From NCBI GenBank assembly GCA_024691325.1, contig JAILNR010000014.1, positions 124,001 through 188,000 on the forward strand: a DNA stretch of 64,000 nucleotides. Reading direction: 5' to 3'. This DNA comes from Saccharofermentans sp. (GTDB lineage: Bacteria; Bacillota; Clostridia; Saccharofermentanales; Saccharofermentanaceae). Of this stretch, positions 9,715-20,524 are shown piece by piece (positions within the stretch are counted from its first letter, which is position 1; every line of letters starts with the position of its first letter). The position numbers and the translations under genes are program-made. The notes beneath the pieces are model-generated. The model saw only the letters and a list, made by a program, of their open reading frames with translations. It was not told the origin of the DNA and did no database searches.

Positions 9715-12231
9715 ATGAGGCTTGCTTTCCAAAAAAGATCTGTAGGAGTTACGGCAGTTGCAACAGCAATTACTATGATTCTTGGCATGGTTATCACTGC
9801 ACCGGAATCTGTTTCTGCTGATTACAACGTACCTGAATTTGCTTACGCTAATTCTGCTACACTCGGAACTGCTGGTGGATTCTCTATCTTCGCGCTGGAT
9901 TACACCAACACTGCTCATGAAGAGGGAACTATCGCAGCACAGAGACTTCACAGCACCGGTAATATATTCGGTGTAACGGACGCAGTCTTCGATGAGGCTA
10001 CTTCCGGAAGTTACTATTTCTACTTCGAGAGTATAGATGGTGATCCTATTACTCAGTTCCAGCACGGAAGTCTTGCTAGTACTGATACTAACTTCTATCC
10101 GATAGTTTTCCCGTCAGGAACGACACATGCCATGTCTGCTGAAGACACAAGCAAGATTGAGGTTCGTGATGCTGAAGGCAACCTTATTGTTCGTGAGATT
10201 CCTGTGAATATAGCTCCGTATAATCTTATTTATACAGTAGATGAGATCTCAGCTTCTCAGAGAATAGACTTTAACAGTGCTTTTGTTGGTCTTTCCGAGT
10301 ATTCAACGGCACTTACTAATCTCGATACCGTAATGCTTGGAAGAACAACTAATGTAGCTGCTAATGAGACACGTACGGTAAATGTTGAAGCAGGGTACAA
10401 TAATGTAATCTATGTAGATTATTCTTCAATCGATTACACAAGAATACTCAATATCGTTTCAGACAGCGAGGACTTCTCTGTAGTATTTAATGTAGATTGT
10501 TCTACAGCTCCTTCATCCATCAGTCTTGGCGGATACTTGGGACAGATCCAGGTTAACGGCAGACCCGTTGATACACATGATGGTTTTACAGCAGGTAAGA
10601 TTCTCTTCAATTTCTATAACTACAGCGGAACAATTGAACTTGGACAGGGAATGAACACCGGTGTCGTTCTTGCTCCTTATGCATCAGTTATTCTTAATGC
10701 TACACATAACGGTAATATTATGGCTGCTTCTGTTGAGAACAGAGGCGGTGAGAACCATCAGGGATCGTTCGTAAGATATCCTGATATGCCTGTTCCTACA
10801 CCTACAGAAGCACCTACACCCACAGAAGAGCCTGCTCCTACAGAAGAGCCCGCACCTACAGAAGAGCCCGCTCCCACAGAAGAGCCTGCTCCCACAGAAG
10901 AGCCCGCACCTACAGAAGAGCCTGCTCCCACAGAAGAGCCCGCTCCTACAGAAGAGCCTGCTCCTACAGAAGAGCCCGCTCCTACGGTAGAGCCCACTCC
11001 TACTGAAGAACCTACACCTGTACCGGCAACACCTACACCTGTTCCGGCTACACCTACGCCCGTACCGGCAACACCTACACCTGTACCGGCTACACCTACA
11101 CCTGTACCGGCTACACCTACGCCCGTACCGGCAACACCTACACCTGTACCGGCAACACCTACGCCTGTTCCGGCAACACCTACGCCTGTTCCGGCAACAC
11201 CTACGCCTGTACCGGCAACACCTACACCTGTACCGGCAACACCTACACCCGTACCGGCAACACCTACGCCTGTACCGGCAACACCTACGCCTGTACCGGC
11301 AACACCTACACCTGTACCGGCAACACCTACACCTGTACCGGCAACACCTACACCTGTTCCGGCTACACCTACACCTGTACCGGCAACACCTACGCCTGTT
11401 CCGGCTACACCTACACCCGTACCGGCAACACCTACGCCCGTACCGGCTACACCTACACCTGTTCCTACAGAAGTACCTGAGGCAACAGCAACACCTGTTC
11501 CTACAGAGGTTCCTGAGGCAACAGCAACACCTGTTCCTACAGAAGTTCCTGTAGAGGAGCCTTCTGCAACAGCAACTCCAGTTCCTGAGCAGCCTGCACC
11601 TCAGCCTGTAACAGAACAGCCTGCAACTACATCCGTAACTATCAGCAAGGTTGATATCGCAGGTGCTGAGATCGATGGTGCCACACTTACAATCGAGAAT
11701 ATTGCTAATCAGAATTACGACCTCTCTGGTGTAACTGTTACTCAGAATGGCCAGGTAGCAAGCGGCTTTGCAATTGTTGATAATGTGATTACATTCACAA
11801 CTGTTTCATCATCTTCTGCAATCGTTAACGGATTGCCTGCAGGTGCTTATGTACTTACAGAGACATCAGCTCCTCTGGGCTATGATATAGCTGAATCTAT
11901 AACATTTACAGTTGATAGTGCAGGTAACGTTTATGTAGCAGGAACTGATCTGGTTGAGAGAATCGTAATGCTCGATAAGTGCGATCCTACTGTTGCATCG
12001 GCTAACATTCCTACAGCAGTTCTTGGCGCTACAAGAGAACAGGAAGTACCTGTAGCCCAGGATGCACCTTCAACAGTTGATTCTGTTAACAGGTCTACAA
12101 TTAACTACGACGACACAGTTGCTTCTACAGGCGAGTCAGTATCAACTGCAACTGTATTCGGAATAGTAATGATCGCTGCAGCAGCAAGCCTGTTTGCGGT
12201 AGTAATCGTCAGAAAGAAAGAAAACTTCTGA
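9715..12231 (+). CDS. Choice-of-anchor A surface protein with long Pro/Thr stalk
   Basis: 838 residues. ATG at 9715 is nine bases after GGGGG; two in-frame TTG codons just before are less likely. A signal peptide ends near SVSADYN. Residues about 40-350 form a choice-of-anchor A domain (ending [13 protein letters not shown] and a GSFVRY strand). A rigid stalk follows: nine TEEPAP hexapeptides, then 21 VPATPTP heptapeptides, then [12 protein letters not shown] units. A Cna-B/SpaA-like domain comes next (TISKVD lysine, VLTETSAP glutamate), then a VLGATR motif and the sorting signal VASTGE, hydrophobic helix, RKKENF. The layout is a head displayed on a stalk from the cell wall. It shares the sorting motif type with the two upstream genes. 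Ligand unknown. Confidence 0.85.
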   Translation: MRLAFQKRSVGVTAVATAITMILGMVITAPESVSADYNVPEFAYANSATLGTAGGFSIFALDYTNTAHEEGTIAAQRLHSTGNIFGVTDAVFDEATSGSYYFYFESIDGDPITQFQHGSLASTDTNFYPIVFPSGTTHAMSAEDTSKIEVRDAEGNLIVREIPVNIAPYNLIYTVDEISASQRIDFNSAFVGLSEYSTALTNLDTVMLGRTTNVAANETRTVNVEAGYNNVIYVDYSSIDYTRILNIVSDSEDFSVVFNVDCSTAPSSISLGGYLGQIQVNGRPVDTHDGFTAGKILFNFYNYSGTIELGQGMNTGVVLAPYASVILNATHNGNIMAASVENRGGENHQGSFVRYPDMPVPTPTEAPTPTEEPAPTEEPAPTEEPAPTEEPAPTEEPAPTEEPAPTEEPAPTEEPAPTEEPAPTVEPTPTEEPTPVPATPTPVPATPTPVPATPTPVPATPTPVPATPTPVPATPTPVPATPTPVPATPTPVPATPTPVPATPTPVPATPTPVPATPTPVPATPTPVPATPTPVPATPTPVPATPTPVPATPTPVPATPTPVPATPTPVPATPTPVPATPTPVPTEVPEATATPVPTEVPEATATPVPTEVPVEEPSATATPVPEQPAPQPVTEQPATTSVTISKVDIAGAEIDGATLTIENIANQNYDLSGVTVTQNGQVASGFAIVDNVITFTTVSSSSAIVNGLPAGAYVLTETSAPLGYDIAESITFTVDSAGNVYVAGTDLVERIVMLDKCDPTVASANIPTAVLGATREQEVPVAQDAPSTVDSVNRSTINYDDTVASTGESVSTATVFGIVMIAAAASLFAVVIVRKKENF
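10822..10983 (+). repeat. Nine tandem 18-bp repeats (TEEPAP)
   Basis: Nine in-frame 18-bp units encode Thr-Glu-Glu-Pro-Ala-Pro. Units differ at third codon positions (CCT/CCC, GCT/GCA, ACA/ACC) while the peptide stays constant. Confidence 0.95.
11020..11460 (+). repeat. 21 tandem 21-bp repeats (VPATPTP)
   Basis: Exactly 21 units of 21 bp encode Val-Pro-Ala-Thr-Pro-Thr-Pro. Only synonymous variants occur (GTA/GTT, GCA/GCT, ACA/ACG, CCT/CCC), so the peptide is conserved while the DNA drifts. Copy number in such arrays is often strain-variable. Confidence 0.95.
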
Positions 12232-12252
12232 TAAGGTTTTATACTAATCTTC

Positions 12253-12283
12253 AAGGGACCGTTTTTAACGGTCCCTTTTTTGT
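12253..12283 (+). terminator. Rho-independent terminator
   Basis: An 11-bp stem (AAGGGACCGTT with AACGGTCCCTT) with a 3-base loop runs into a T tract. It ends the adhesin cluster. Confidence 0.9.
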
Positions 12284-12368
12284 TTTTTGAAAGTTAATAG
12301 ATTATAATTTATAAACTATATCAGAGTGCATACAGACCATCACGAATGGAAGATGTCTAAGGAGTAAT

Positions 12369-14168
12369 ATGCATAAAGAATTCCTAATGGGTAATGAGGC
12401 GATAGGAAGGGCAGCAGCAGCGGCCGGAGTAAATGTTGTCGCGGGTTACCCTGGGACTCCATCAACGGAAGTTCTCGAGACGATAGCAAAAGAAAATGAC
12501 GGAAGCATTTATGTAGAGTGGTCTGTCAATGAGAAGTGTGCTTTAGAAGTTGCGGCCGGTGCCTCTTATTCAGGTGCAAGAACACTTGTTACCATGAAGC
12601 AGGTAGGTCTTAATGTTGCATCAGACCCTCTAATGAGCCTTGAGTATGTTGGCGTCGAGGGTGGTATGGTAGTTCTTGTCGCTGATGATCCCGGCCCTAT
12701 CTCATCCCAGACTGAGCAGGACACGAGAACTTTCGCGCAGTATTCCAAGGTGCCGTGTTTTGACCCGTCTGATGCCAAGGAAGCTTATGATATGCTTTTC
12801 GAGGCGTTTGAGCTGTCGGAGAAGTATAAGACTCCCGTGTTCTTCCGCCCAACGACGCGCGTGTGCCATGCGTATCAGTCGATGGAGGTTCGCGATTATG
12901 CCGAGTTTGTTGAAAGAAGACCGGAGGGGTTCATCAAGGACTCAAGCCGCTGGGTTATCTTTCCGAAGCTGTCTTATATTAACCACGCGAAGATAGAGGA
13001 GCGTAATGACGCTTTGGGACTCGAGTTCTCATCCTACGCGCGTAATAAGGTCTTCGAGGGCACCACGCGAAAAGGTATTGTCTCCCAGGGAATCTCGTTT
13101 GCAATTGTTAAAGACATAATTGATGAGAAGACAGAGGATAAGCCTGCGCTTCTTAAAATCACGACGCCGTTTCCGTTCCCGGAGAAGCTCGCATGTGATT
13201 TTCTCGGTAAAGTGGATGAGGTGCTTGTAGTTGAAGAGCTCGACCCATATATAGAGAGACAGCTGCTTCTTGTTTGCGGCAAGTACGGGTTAAAGGTCAA
13301 TATCAAAGGAAAACTCACGGGTGATGTCAGAAGATCCGGTGAGAACACAGCCAATCTCGTTAATGAATATATATCGAAGTTTATGGGCTGGGAGCACGCA
13401 TCTTCTAATGAAATTGAAACACCCGGACTTCCGGTTCGGCCTCCTGTATTGTGTGCAGGCTGCCCTCACAGAGCCTCGTTCTATGCTGTCAAGGCGGCGA
13501 TGAAGGGTAAGGAGACTATCTTTGCAGGTGACATCGGATGCTATACATTGGGTAATGCGCAGCCTTTGGATATGGTTGACACATGCCTTTGTATGGGCGC
13601 AGGTCTTGGCATCGCTCAGGGAGTCGGAAGAGTTAAACCTGATACCAAGTGCTTTGCTTTTGTCGGCGATTCCACATTCTTCGCTTCGGCAATAACGGGT
13701 GTCGTAAATGCAGTTTATAACCAGGCTGACATGACACTTATAGTGCTTGATAATTCAACAACAGCTATGACAGGTCATCAGCCTCACCCCGGTACAGGTA
13801 AGACCATGATGGGTGAGTTCACGGATAAGATTGATATCGAGAGTATTCTGCGTGGTATCGGCGTGAGGACTGTCGTGAAGCAGAATCCTTTCGAGTTTAA
13901 AAAGTCAGTGGAAGTAGTAAAGAAAGTAGCAGACGAGCCCGGTATGAAAGCAATCATTTTCGAGGCGCCGTGTGCAGTGCTGTTTAAGCCTGAGACACCT
14001 TATGTGGTTGATGCCGGTAAATGTGTTGACTGCAGAAAGTGTATCCGCGAGATCGGGTGCCCCGGCGTAATTATCAGGGAAGGTAAAGTCTGTATAGACG
14101 AGACGCTTTGTAACGGATGCGGTTTTTGCTCACAGATTTGTCCCTGTGATGCCATATTAAGGAGTTAA
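12369..14168 (+). CDS. iorA: Indolepyruvate ferredoxin oxidoreductase, alpha subunit (copy 1)
   Basis: The 599-residue thiamine-diphosphate subunit of IOR, which decarboxylates aryl pyruvates from aromatic amino acids to aryl-acetyl-CoA and reduces ferredoxin in the cytoplasm. The N-terminal pyrimidine-binding domain opens with MGNEAIGRAAAAAGV and GYPGTPSTE; the diphosphate-binding half has CAGCPHR, GDIGCYT, GDSTFF and LDNSTTAMTGHQ. Two cysteine clusters at the end (CVDCRKC..., CNGCGFCSQICPC) bind Fe-S clusters. AAGGAG precedes the ATG. It overlaps nothing and is three bases from iorB. A second copy lies at 34693. Confidence 0.95.
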   Translation: MHKEFLMGNEAIGRAAAAAGVNVVAGYPGTPSTEVLETIAKENDGSIYVEWSVNEKCALEVAAGASYSGARTLVTMKQVGLNVASDPLMSLEYVGVEGGMVVLVADDPGPISSQTEQDTRTFAQYSKVPCFDPSDAKEAYDMLFEAFELSEKYKTPVFFRPTTRVCHAYQSMEVRDYAEFVERRPEGFIKDSSRWVIFPKLSYINHAKIEERNDALGLEFSSYARNKVFEGTTRKGIVSQGISFAIVKDIIDEKTEDKPALLKITTPFPFPEKLACDFLGKVDEVLVVEELDPYIERQLLLVCGKYGLKVNIKGKLTGDVRRSGENTANLVNEYISKFMGWEHASSNEIETPGLPVRPPVLCAGCPHRASFYAVKAAMKGKETIFAGDIGCYTLGNAQPLDMVDTCLCMGAGLGIAQGVGRVKPDTKCFAFVGDSTFFASAITGVVNAVYNQADMTLIVLDNSTTAMTGHQPHPGTGKTMMGEFTDKIDIESILRGIGVRTVVKQNPFEFKKSVEVVKKVADEPGMKAIIFEAPCAVLFKPETPYVVDAGKCVDCRKCIREIGCPGVIIREGKVCIDETLCNGCGFCSQICPCDAILRS

Positions 14169-14171
14169 TTA

Positions 14172-14762
14172 ATGAGTACAACAAATATAGTTTTATGCGG
14201 TGTGGGAGGTCAGGGTACGGTGCTTGCGACAAAGCTCATGGCTTCTGCAGCCATGGATAAGGGTTTGGATTTGAGAACCGCCGAGACCATCGGCATGGCG
14301 CAAAGAGGCGGCAGTGTATCAAGTTACATCCGCTTAGGCGAGTGCGGGTCTCCTGTTATTGATCACAGGACTGCCGATCTTATTATCGGGTTTGAGCCTG
14401 CTGAGGCAGTAAGGATTATTTACTACCTTAAGAAGGGCGGCACCGTGATCACATCTGACCGTGCCATAATGCCCGTAACTGCTGCTCTTCAGGGTTCGAA
14501 CTACGATGGGGCGAAGATGATAGAGATTTTAAAGGATCTTGAGGGCCAATACATCAGCAAGCTTTTTACTGTAGATACAAAGAAAGCCATACATGACTTG
14601 GGCTCGTCGAAAGTGCTTAACATGGTGCTTCTCGGTGCGGCGGCAAGAGGAGGATTCTTAGGTCCCGTCACTATTGATGACATCAAGGCGGCGATTATAA
14701 AGAACGTTAAACCCCAGTTCCATGAGCTTAACTTTAAAGCCTTGGAGTATGTGGAATTATAA
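14172..14762 (+). CDS. iorB: Indolepyruvate ferredoxin oxidoreductase, beta subunit (copy 1)
   Basis: The 196-residue gamma-type subunit that pairs with IorA to complete the 2-oxoacid:ferredoxin oxidoreductase. It starts with the family glycine-rich stretch VLCGVGGQGTVLATK and has AQRGGSVSSYIRLG, as expected of this fold. The length is normal. The gene lies three bases after iorA and nine before the CoA-ligase gene, so the three are surely cotranscribed. Confidence 0.95.
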   Translation: MSTTNIVLCGVGGQGTVLATKLMASAAMDKGLDLRTAETIGMAQRGGSVSSYIRLGECGSPVIDHRTADLIIGFEPAEAVRIIYYLKKGGTVITSDRAIMPVTAALQGSNYDGAKMIEILKDLEGQYISKLFTVDTKKAIHDLGSSKVLNMVLLGAAARGGFLGPVTIDDIKAAIIKNVKPQFHELNFKALEYVEL

Positions 14763-14771
14763 GGAGGCAGC

Positions 14772-16007
14772 ATGAAGATCAACGAAAAGCAGCTTGAGCA
14801 GGTTAACAGCAGAATCGAGGCTCTCGTTAAGGCGGGGAGTTTCTACGGCAAGAAACTCGAGGCAGCCGGGATCAAGGGTGTTAATTCGGCCGAGGAGTTT
14901 GAGAAACTTCCTTTCTCCGAGAAGAATGATCTTCGTGAGGCCTATCCGTTGGGACTCATGACTGCTCCCGAAGATCAGATTGTCCGTATTCATTCATCTT
15001 CGGGCACGACAGGTCTGCCCGTAATCATTCCTTATACAGCTAAGGATGTAGATGATTGGGCTATTCAGTTCAAGCGCTGCTACGAGATGGCGGGCATTAC
15101 AAATACTGACCGTATTCATATTACTCCCGGTTACGGCCTGTGGACTGCCGGAATCGGATTCCAGTTAGGTGCCGAGAAACTCGGAGCTATGTGTATCCCG
15201 ATGGGCCCCGGCAACACCGATAAGCAGCTTCAGTTTATGATGGATATGAAGTCGACTGTTCTTTGTGCCACATCTTCTTACGCCTTGCTTCTTGCTGAAG
15301 AAATCGAGAAGAGAGGCATCAAGGATAAGATACATCTTAAGAAGGGTATCATCGGCTCTGAGCGCTGGGGAGATAAGATGCGTGAGAGGATCCACAACGA
15401 GCTTGGTATAGAGCTGTTTGATATCTATGGTCTTACTGAAATCTATGGCCCGGGTATCGGTATCAACTGCCCGGGTGAGAAGTATATGCATTACTGGGAT
15501 GATTATATCTATCTCGAGATAATCGATCCTGTTACGCTCGAGCCCCTGCCTGATGGTGAGTGGGGTGAGATCGTTATAACGACTCTTGTTAAAGAGGGAG
15601 CACCTCTTATCCGTTACAGGACTCATGACCTGTCGAGGATTATTCCAGAGCCTTGCAAGTGCGGTTCCAAGTTCCCACGTATTGATGTTATCAAGGGCAG
15701 AACAGACGATATGATGAAGATCAAGGGTGTAAATGTATTCCCGGCCCAGATAGAGGAGATCTTAAAGACATTCCCTGAGCTTTCTTCCGAGTATCAGATC
15801 CGTATCTCACACCTTGATGGCCGCGATACGATGAGAATCTATGTAGAGACTTCAGGTCACTACGACTTCGAGGATCTGTCAAAGAGAGTGGCCGCTTCCG
15901 TTAAGGCAAAGATCGGTTTCACACCTATCGTAAAAGTAGTAGAGATCGGTCTTCTTCCAAGGTCAGAGAAAAAGTCGAAGAGAGTAATCGATGAGAGGTT
16001 TGACTGA
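14772..16007 (+). CDS. paaK: Phenylacetate-CoA ligase family protein
   Basis: A 411-residue AMP-forming ligase that would join an aryl acetate to CoA using ATP, or run in reverse. The adenylation motif [10 protein letters not shown] (about residues 76-85), the YGLTE motif, IRYRTHDL and the late lysine in KSKRVID are family marks. The start follows AAGGAGG. Its position straight after iorAB indicates that it handles the aryl-CoA made by IOR. A role as coenzyme F390 synthetase-like enzyme cannot be excluded by sequence but is less likely here. Confidence 0.9.
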   Translation: MKINEKQLEQVNSRIEALVKAGSFYGKKLEAAGIKGVNSAEEFEKLPFSEKNDLREAYPLGLMTAPEDQIVRIHSSSGTTGLPVIIPYTAKDVDDWAIQFKRCYEMAGITNTDRIHITPGYGLWTAGIGFQLGAEKLGAMCIPMGPGNTDKQLQFMMDMKSTVLCATSSYALLLAEEIEKRGIKDKIHLKKGIIGSERWGDKMRERIHNELGIELFDIYGLTEIYGPGIGINCPGEKYMHYWDDYIYLEIIDPVTLEPLPDGEWGEIVITTLVKEGAPLIRYRTHDLSRIIPEPCKCGSKFPRIDVIKGRTDDMMKIKGVNVFPAQIEEILKTFPELSSEYQIRISHLDGRDTMRIYVETSGHYDFEDLSKRVAASVKAKIGFTPIVKVVEIGLLPRSEKKSKRVIDERFD

Positions 16008-16008
16008 T

Positions 16009-17151
16009 ATGGGTGCTATTTTTGGCGAATCAGATAAGAAACTCGGGTTTGGTATGATGAGACTTCCGGAGCTTTCCTCTGAAGGAAAGTTCGGTAATAT
16101 TGATATCGAGCTTACAAAGAAGATGGTGGATTACTTTATATCTCAGGGCTTTACATACTTTGATACTGCCTGGATGTATTGCGGTTTCAAGAGTGAAGAT
16201 GCTGCCGGAGAAGCTCTTGTGAGCAGGCATAAAAGAGATGAGTTCACATTGGCCACTAAGCTTCACGGGGGATTCTTTAATAACGAGGATGAGATGGAAA
16301 ACATATTCCAAACTCAACTTGCAAAGACGAGAGTGGATTATTTTGATTATTATCTTCTTCATGATATCGGCGAAGATCATTACAAGAAGTACCAGAAGTT
16401 CGGCTGCTTTGAATGGTTAGCTGATAAGAAAAAAGCCGGCCTGGTTAAGCATATGGGCTTCTCTTTTCATGACAGGGCTGATCTTTTGGACAGGATACTT
16501 AATGAGCATCCTGAGGTTGAGTTTGTTCAGCTCCAGCTTAATTACCTTGACTGGGAAAGTGAAGCCATTCAGTCAAGGAAGTGTTATGAGGTGTGCGAAA
16601 AGCACAATAAGCCTGTTATCGTTATGGAGCCTGTAAAAGGCGGAACTCTGTCAAATGTGGTTCCTGAGGTGGAAAAGCTGTTCAAGGATTATGATCCTGA
16701 TATGTCTGTTGCTTCCTGGGCGATCAGGTTCGCAGCGAGCCTTCCGAATGTAAAGATGGTTCTGTCCGGTATGGGAAACATGGATATGCTGACGGATAAT
16801 ACCGGCTACATGAAAGACTTTACCCCTCTTAATGATGAGGAACTTAAGTTGATCAAGAAGGCAACAGATGTTATCAACTCAAGTATAGCCATACCTTGTA
16901 CGGGATGTGCATACTGCGTTGACGGCTGTCCTGTTAATATTCCGATTCCCAAATACTTCTCCTTGTATAATGCCGAGATGCAGGAATACAAGGGCAAGGG
17001 GTTTACCCCGCAAGGCGAGTATTACGACAGACTGACACATGTTTATGGCAAGGCAGATGACTGCATCCGCTGCGGTAAATGCGAGAAGATCTGTCCTCAG
17101 CATCTGCCGATCAGAGAAAACCTGGTGAAGGTAGCTTCTACATTCGGATAA
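16009..17151 (+). CDS. Aldo/keto reductase with C-terminal 4Fe-4S ferredoxin domain
   Basis: 380 residues. The N-terminal 270 or so form an aldo/keto reductase barrel ([16 protein letters not shown] with the tyrosine of the usual tetrad, LATKL lysine, YYLLHDI histidine). The last 100 hold ferredoxin-like clusters ([12 protein letters not shown] and [12 protein letters not shown]). Such proteins are common in anaerobes and probably move electrons between ferredoxin and a carbonyl substrate, which is not known here. ATG at 16009 is placed one base after the paaK stop; a longer start inside paaK is possible. It is the last gene of the ior-paaK unit. Confidence 0.85.
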   Translation: MGAIFGESDKKLGFGMMRLPELSSEGKFGNIDIELTKKMVDYFISQGFTYFDTAWMYCGFKSEDAAGEALVSRHKRDEFTLATKLHGGFFNNEDEMENIFQTQLAKTRVDYFDYYLLHDIGEDHYKKYQKFGCFEWLADKKKAGLVKHMGFSFHDRADLLDRILNEHPEVEFVQLQLNYLDWESEAIQSRKCYEVCEKHNKPVIVMEPVKGGTLSNVVPEVEKLFKDYDPDMSVASWAIRFAASLPNVKMVLSGMGNMDMLTDNTGYMKDFTPLNDEELKLIKKATDVINSSIAIPCTGCAYCVDGCPVNIPIPKYFSLYNAEMQEYKGKGFTPQGEYYDRLTHVYGKADDCIRCGKCEKICPQHLPIRENLVKVASTFG

Positions 17152-17187
17152 TTAAGCCTTGTCAGCTGTTTTTAAAACAAATTAACT

Positions 17188-17222
17188 AATGAAAAAACCG
17201 GTTCGAATGAACCGGGTTTTAA
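17188..17222. terminator. Bidirectional terminator
   Basis: A stem CCGGTTC-GAAT-GAACCGG is flanked by A's on one side and T's on the other. It can end the plus-strand reductase operon and the minus-strand tRNA-Glu transcript. Confidence 0.8.
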
Positions 17223-17224
17223 AG

Positions 17225-17299
17225 TGGTGACCCCAACGAGAATCGAACTCGTGATTGCGCCTTGAGAGGGCGCCGTCTTAGCCGCTTGACCATGGGGCC
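17225..17299 (-). tRNA. tRNA-Glu (CUC)
   Basis: A 75-nt cloverleaf with encoded CCA. Acceptor GGCCCCA pairs with TGGGGTC, the anticodon loop is CTCTCAA on stem GCGCC/GGCGC, and the T loop reads TTCGATT. Confidence 0.95.
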
Positions 17300-17435
17300 A
17301 TCTATAAGCGATATAATGCGCAAGACGAAACGCTCGAGTATATTAACATAGCATTTTTAAAATAGCAAGGATGTAATTTGTATTTTGTATAGGACAAATA
17401 CATTTTTCTGTGATAAACTATGTTGAATAGAAAAA

Positions 17436-17449
17436 CGAACATAATTTCT
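17436..17449 (+). promoter_or_regulatory. Possible LexA/SOS-like site before uvrA
   Basis: CGAACATAATTTCT resembles the Gram-positive SOS box (CGAAC-N4-GTTCG type) in its left half and partly in its right. It lies 18 bases before uvrA, a classic SOS gene. The match is imperfect, so this is a candidate only. Confidence 0.3.
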
Positions 17450-17466
17450 TTTAAGCGGTGTGATTG

Positions 17467-20400
17467 ATGAAAGAATATAGATATATAAGAATTCATGGGG
17501 CGAGGGAGAATAATCTTAAGAACATTGACCTCGATATTCCCAGAGACCAGCTTGTAGTATTGACGGGACTTTCCGGCTCCGGTAAGAGCTCTATCGCATT
17601 TGATACTATCTACGCTGAAGGACAAAGACGGTATGTTGAGTCTTTATCTTCGTATGCAAGAATGTTCTTAGGACAGATGGAGAAGCCTGATGTTGACAGC
17701 ATAGAGGGCTTGTCACCGTCTATATCTATAGATCAGAAGACAACAAGCCATAACCCGAGATCTACTGTCGGAACAGTAACGGAGATCTACGATTATCTTC
17801 GTCTTCTTTATGCGCGTGTAGGACAGCCTGTCTGCTGGAAGTGCGGTAAGCCGATTTCTTCTCAGACCATAGACCAGATCGTTGATAAACTTAAGACTTA
17901 TCCTGAGGGTACGAGACTGATAATTATGGCTCCTACGATCAGGGGTAAGAAGGGTGAATATAAGAAGAACCTTGAGGATTACAGAAAGTCCGGATATGTC
18001 CGTGCCAGAATCGACGGATCGATGTACGACCTGGGTGAAGAACTTGATTTTATCAAGCTTGATAAGAATCAGAAGCACAATATCGAAGTGGTCGTCGACA
18101 GACTTGTTCTTAAGGAGAGCAACACGACGAGACTTTATGACTCCTGTGAGACGGCACTGAAGCTTGCTGACGGTCTGCTTATTGTTGAGGCTCAGGTTCA
18201 AAGCGGTGAGGATGAGAAGACAGGGCAGAAGACATACGATGTTAATGAGGAACTTTTCTCGCAGAATCTGTCGTGTCCCGACTGCGGTATCTCTTACGGT
18301 GAAGTATCTCCGAGAAGCTTCTCATTTAATAATGCTTATGGCGCCTGCCCCGAGTGCACGGGTATAGGCTCCTTGATACATGTGGATCCTGATCTTTGTA
18401 TTAATGATCCGAAGCTGTCTATTAACGACGGTGCCATAAGAGCGGGCGGCTGGAACTTTGACGATCCCAAAAGCTGGGGAAGAGGATTCATCGTCGCGCT
18501 TTCCGAGAAGTACGGCTTCTCACTCGATACACCTTATAACAAGCTTCCGAAGAAGATAAAGGACATAATCTTATACGGTAATGACGGGGTTAAGATGAAG
18601 ATCGATACCACGAACAGCGTCTATAAGAGGACCGGTGATTACTATTCGGCTTGGGAAGGTCTTGTTCCGAGCATCATGAGACGTTATAACGAAGCGTACG
18701 GCGAGGATGCGAAGGCAAGTTATGAACAGTATATGAGTGTCGATGTCTGTCCGGAGTGCAATGGAGCAAGACTTCGTAAGGAGAGTCTCTCCATATACAT
18801 TAATAAAGTAAATATCAGTGATTTAACGAACCGTTCTGTTAAGGATGAACTGAAGTTCTTTTCCAAGCTTACATTCAGTAAGCGTAATGCTGCCATTGCA
18901 GGTCCGATTCTCCGTGAGATTCAGGCAAGGCTTCAGTTCTTGTCTGATGTGGGACTTGAGTATATGACATTAAGCCGTCCTGCTATGACATTGTCAGGTG
19001 GAGAGGCGCAGAGAATAAGACTTGCCACGCAGATAGGTTCCGGACTTCAGGGGGTCCTTTATATCCTTGATGAGCCGTCTATCGGACTTCACCAAAGAGA
19101 CAACGAGAAGCTTCTTAAGACATTGTTTAAACTAAGGGATCTTGGTAATTCGGTAATCGTAGTTGAACACGATGAGGATACGATGCGCGCCGCTGATCAT
19201 ATCGTTGACATAGGTCCTGGTGCAGGTATACTCGGAGGCCGGGTGGTAGCGCAGGGAACTGCGGCTCAGATAAGCAAAGTCAAAGAGTCTGTAACAGGTC
19301 AGTACTTAAGCGGTAAGAAGTTTATTCCTGTTCCGTCGAACAGAAGACCGTTTGATTCCAAGAATGTGATATCGATCAATGGCGCTAAGGTTAATAATCT
19401 TAAGAACCTGAGTGTCGATATCCCGATAGGCCTGTTTACATGCATCACAGGTGTATCCGGTTCCGGAAAGTCTTCTTTGATCAATTCGACTCTGGTCCCT
19501 GTTTTGCAGCATGAGCTTAACGGTGCACGCAAGAAGAAGGTTAAGTGCGATGATATCAAAGGTTACAGTAAGCTCGATAAGCTGATCGTTATAGACCAGT
19601 CGCCTATCGGAAGGACTCCGCGAAGCAATCCTGCGACCTATATCGGGGTGTTTGACCTCATCCGTAATCTCTACGCGAATACACCAGATGCCAAGCAGAG
19701 AGGCTATAAGAACGGACGGTTCAGCTTTAATGTTAAAGGCGGAAGATGTGAAGCTTGTAACGGTGACGGTGTGAACAGGATCGAGATGCACTTCCTTGCT
19801 GATGTTTACGTTAAGTGTGATGTTTGTAAGGGCAAGCGGTATAACCGTGAGACACTTGAGGTCAAGTACAAAGGCAAGAATATAGCCGATGTTCTCGAGA
19901 TGAGTGTGGACGAAGCATGTGAGTTTTTCGCTTCAGTGCCAAGCATTTACCGCAAAGTAAGGACGCTGCAGGAAGTCGGTTTGGGTTATATTAAGTTAGG
20001 TCAGCCGTCCCCTGAACTTTCCGGAGGCGAGGCTCAGAGAGTTAAACTTGCGGCTGAATTGTCCAAACGTTCAACAGGCAAGACGCTTTATGTGTTGGAT
20101 GAGCCGACTACGGGACTTCATGTCGCTGATGTGCATAAATTGGTTGACATCTTGGAGCGCCTTGCTCAGAATAACAATACGGTACTTGTCATAGAACATA
20201 ATCTTGATGTTATTAAGACAGCGGATTATATTATTGACTTAGGCCCTGAGAGCGGAGATAACGGCGGTGAAGTTATCGCGACGGGTACTCCGGAGCAGGT
20301 TGCCAAGGTTAAGGGGTCTTATACAGGACAGTTTGTGGGGCCTCTGTTGGCGAAGGCAAAAGAACAAGGACAGTATGCGGATCTGTCGACGTTTATAGAT

Positions 20401-20481
20401 ACGGCAAGGCTTGAGCAGGAAGCGCTCGAGATCGCGACAGGACCTAAAGTAAGAAGAAAAGCGAAGGAGAATGGAGTTTAA
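17467..20481 (+). CDS. uvrA: Excinuclease ABC subunit A
   Basis: 1004 residues. UvrA is the damage-sensing ATPase of nucleotide excision repair and loads UvrB on lesions. Two ABC modules are seen: Walker A GLSGSGKS at about 34-41 and GVSGSGKSS near 660, each with an LSGGEAQR signature and a DEP Walker B. Zinc-binding cysteine groups (CWKCGK, CPDC/CPEC, CEAC...CDVCKGK) are present. The protein is slightly longer than the usual 940-960 because of a C-terminal tail of about 45 residues. ATG 17467 is chosen over the adjoining TTG. uvrB is not in the window. Confidence 0.97.
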   Translation: MKEYRYIRIHGARENNLKNIDLDIPRDQLVVLTGLSGSGKSSIAFDTIYAEGQRRYVESLSSYARMFLGQMEKPDVDSIEGLSPSISIDQKTTSHNPRSTVGTVTEIYDYLRLLYARVGQPVCWKCGKPISSQTIDQIVDKLKTYPEGTRLIIMAPTIRGKKGEYKKNLEDYRKSGYVRARIDGSMYDLGEELDFIKLDKNQKHNIEVVVDRLVLKESNTTRLYDSCETALKLADGLLIVEAQVQSGEDEKTGQKTYDVNEELFSQNLSCPDCGISYGEVSPRSFSFNNAYGACPECTGIGSLIHVDPDLCINDPKLSINDGAIRAGGWNFDDPKSWGRGFIVALSEKYGFSLDTPYNKLPKKIKDIILYGNDGVKMKIDTTNSVYKRTGDYYSAWEGLVPSIMRRYNEAYGEDAKASYEQYMSVDVCPECNGARLRKESLSIYINKVNISDLTNRSVKDELKFFSKLTFSKRNAAIAGPILREIQARLQFLSDVGLEYMTLSRPAMTLSGGEAQRIRLATQIGSGLQGVLYILDEPSIGLHQRDNEKLLKTLFKLRDLGNSVIVVEHDEDTMRAADHIVDIGPGAGILGGRVVAQGTAAQISKVKESVTGQYLSGKKFIPVPSNRRPFDSKNVISINGAKVNNLKNLSVDIPIGLFTCITGVSGSGKSSLINSTLVPVLQHELNGARKKKVKCDDIKGYSKLDKLIVIDQSPIGRTPRSNPATYIGVFDLIRNLYANTPDAKQRGYKNGRFSFNVKGGRCEACNGDGVNRIEMHFLADVYVKCDVCKGKRYNRETLEVKYKGKNIADVLEMSVDEACEFFASVPSIYRKVRTLQEVGLGYIKLGQPSPELSGGEAQRVKLAAELSKRSTGKTLYVLDEPTTGLHVADVHKLVDILERLAQNNNTVLVIEHNLDVIKTADYIIDLGPESGDNGGEVIATGTPEQVAKVKGSYTGQFVGPLLAKAKEQGQYADLSTFIDTARLEQEALEIATGPKVRRKAKENGV

Positions 20482-20524
20482 GGGAGCTTCATTCAACAAT
20501 AGGAAGGAAGAGGGTAAATAAGAT

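Noticed and set aside
10758..10997. Minus-strand Gly/Ser/Val repeat reading frame
   Set aside because: It is the shadow of the TEEPAP repeats on the plus strand; no start signal.
11020..11460. Array of regular repeats, considered as CRISPR
   Set aside because: Units are contiguous 21-bp in-frame codons without spacers; coding repeat only.
17420..17467. 15-codon reading frame whose stop overlaps the uvrA start (TGATG)
   Set aside because: Its ATG lies within the likely promoter (GATAAA at 17412-17417) and has no ribosome binding site, so it is probably not transcribed as a full frame.
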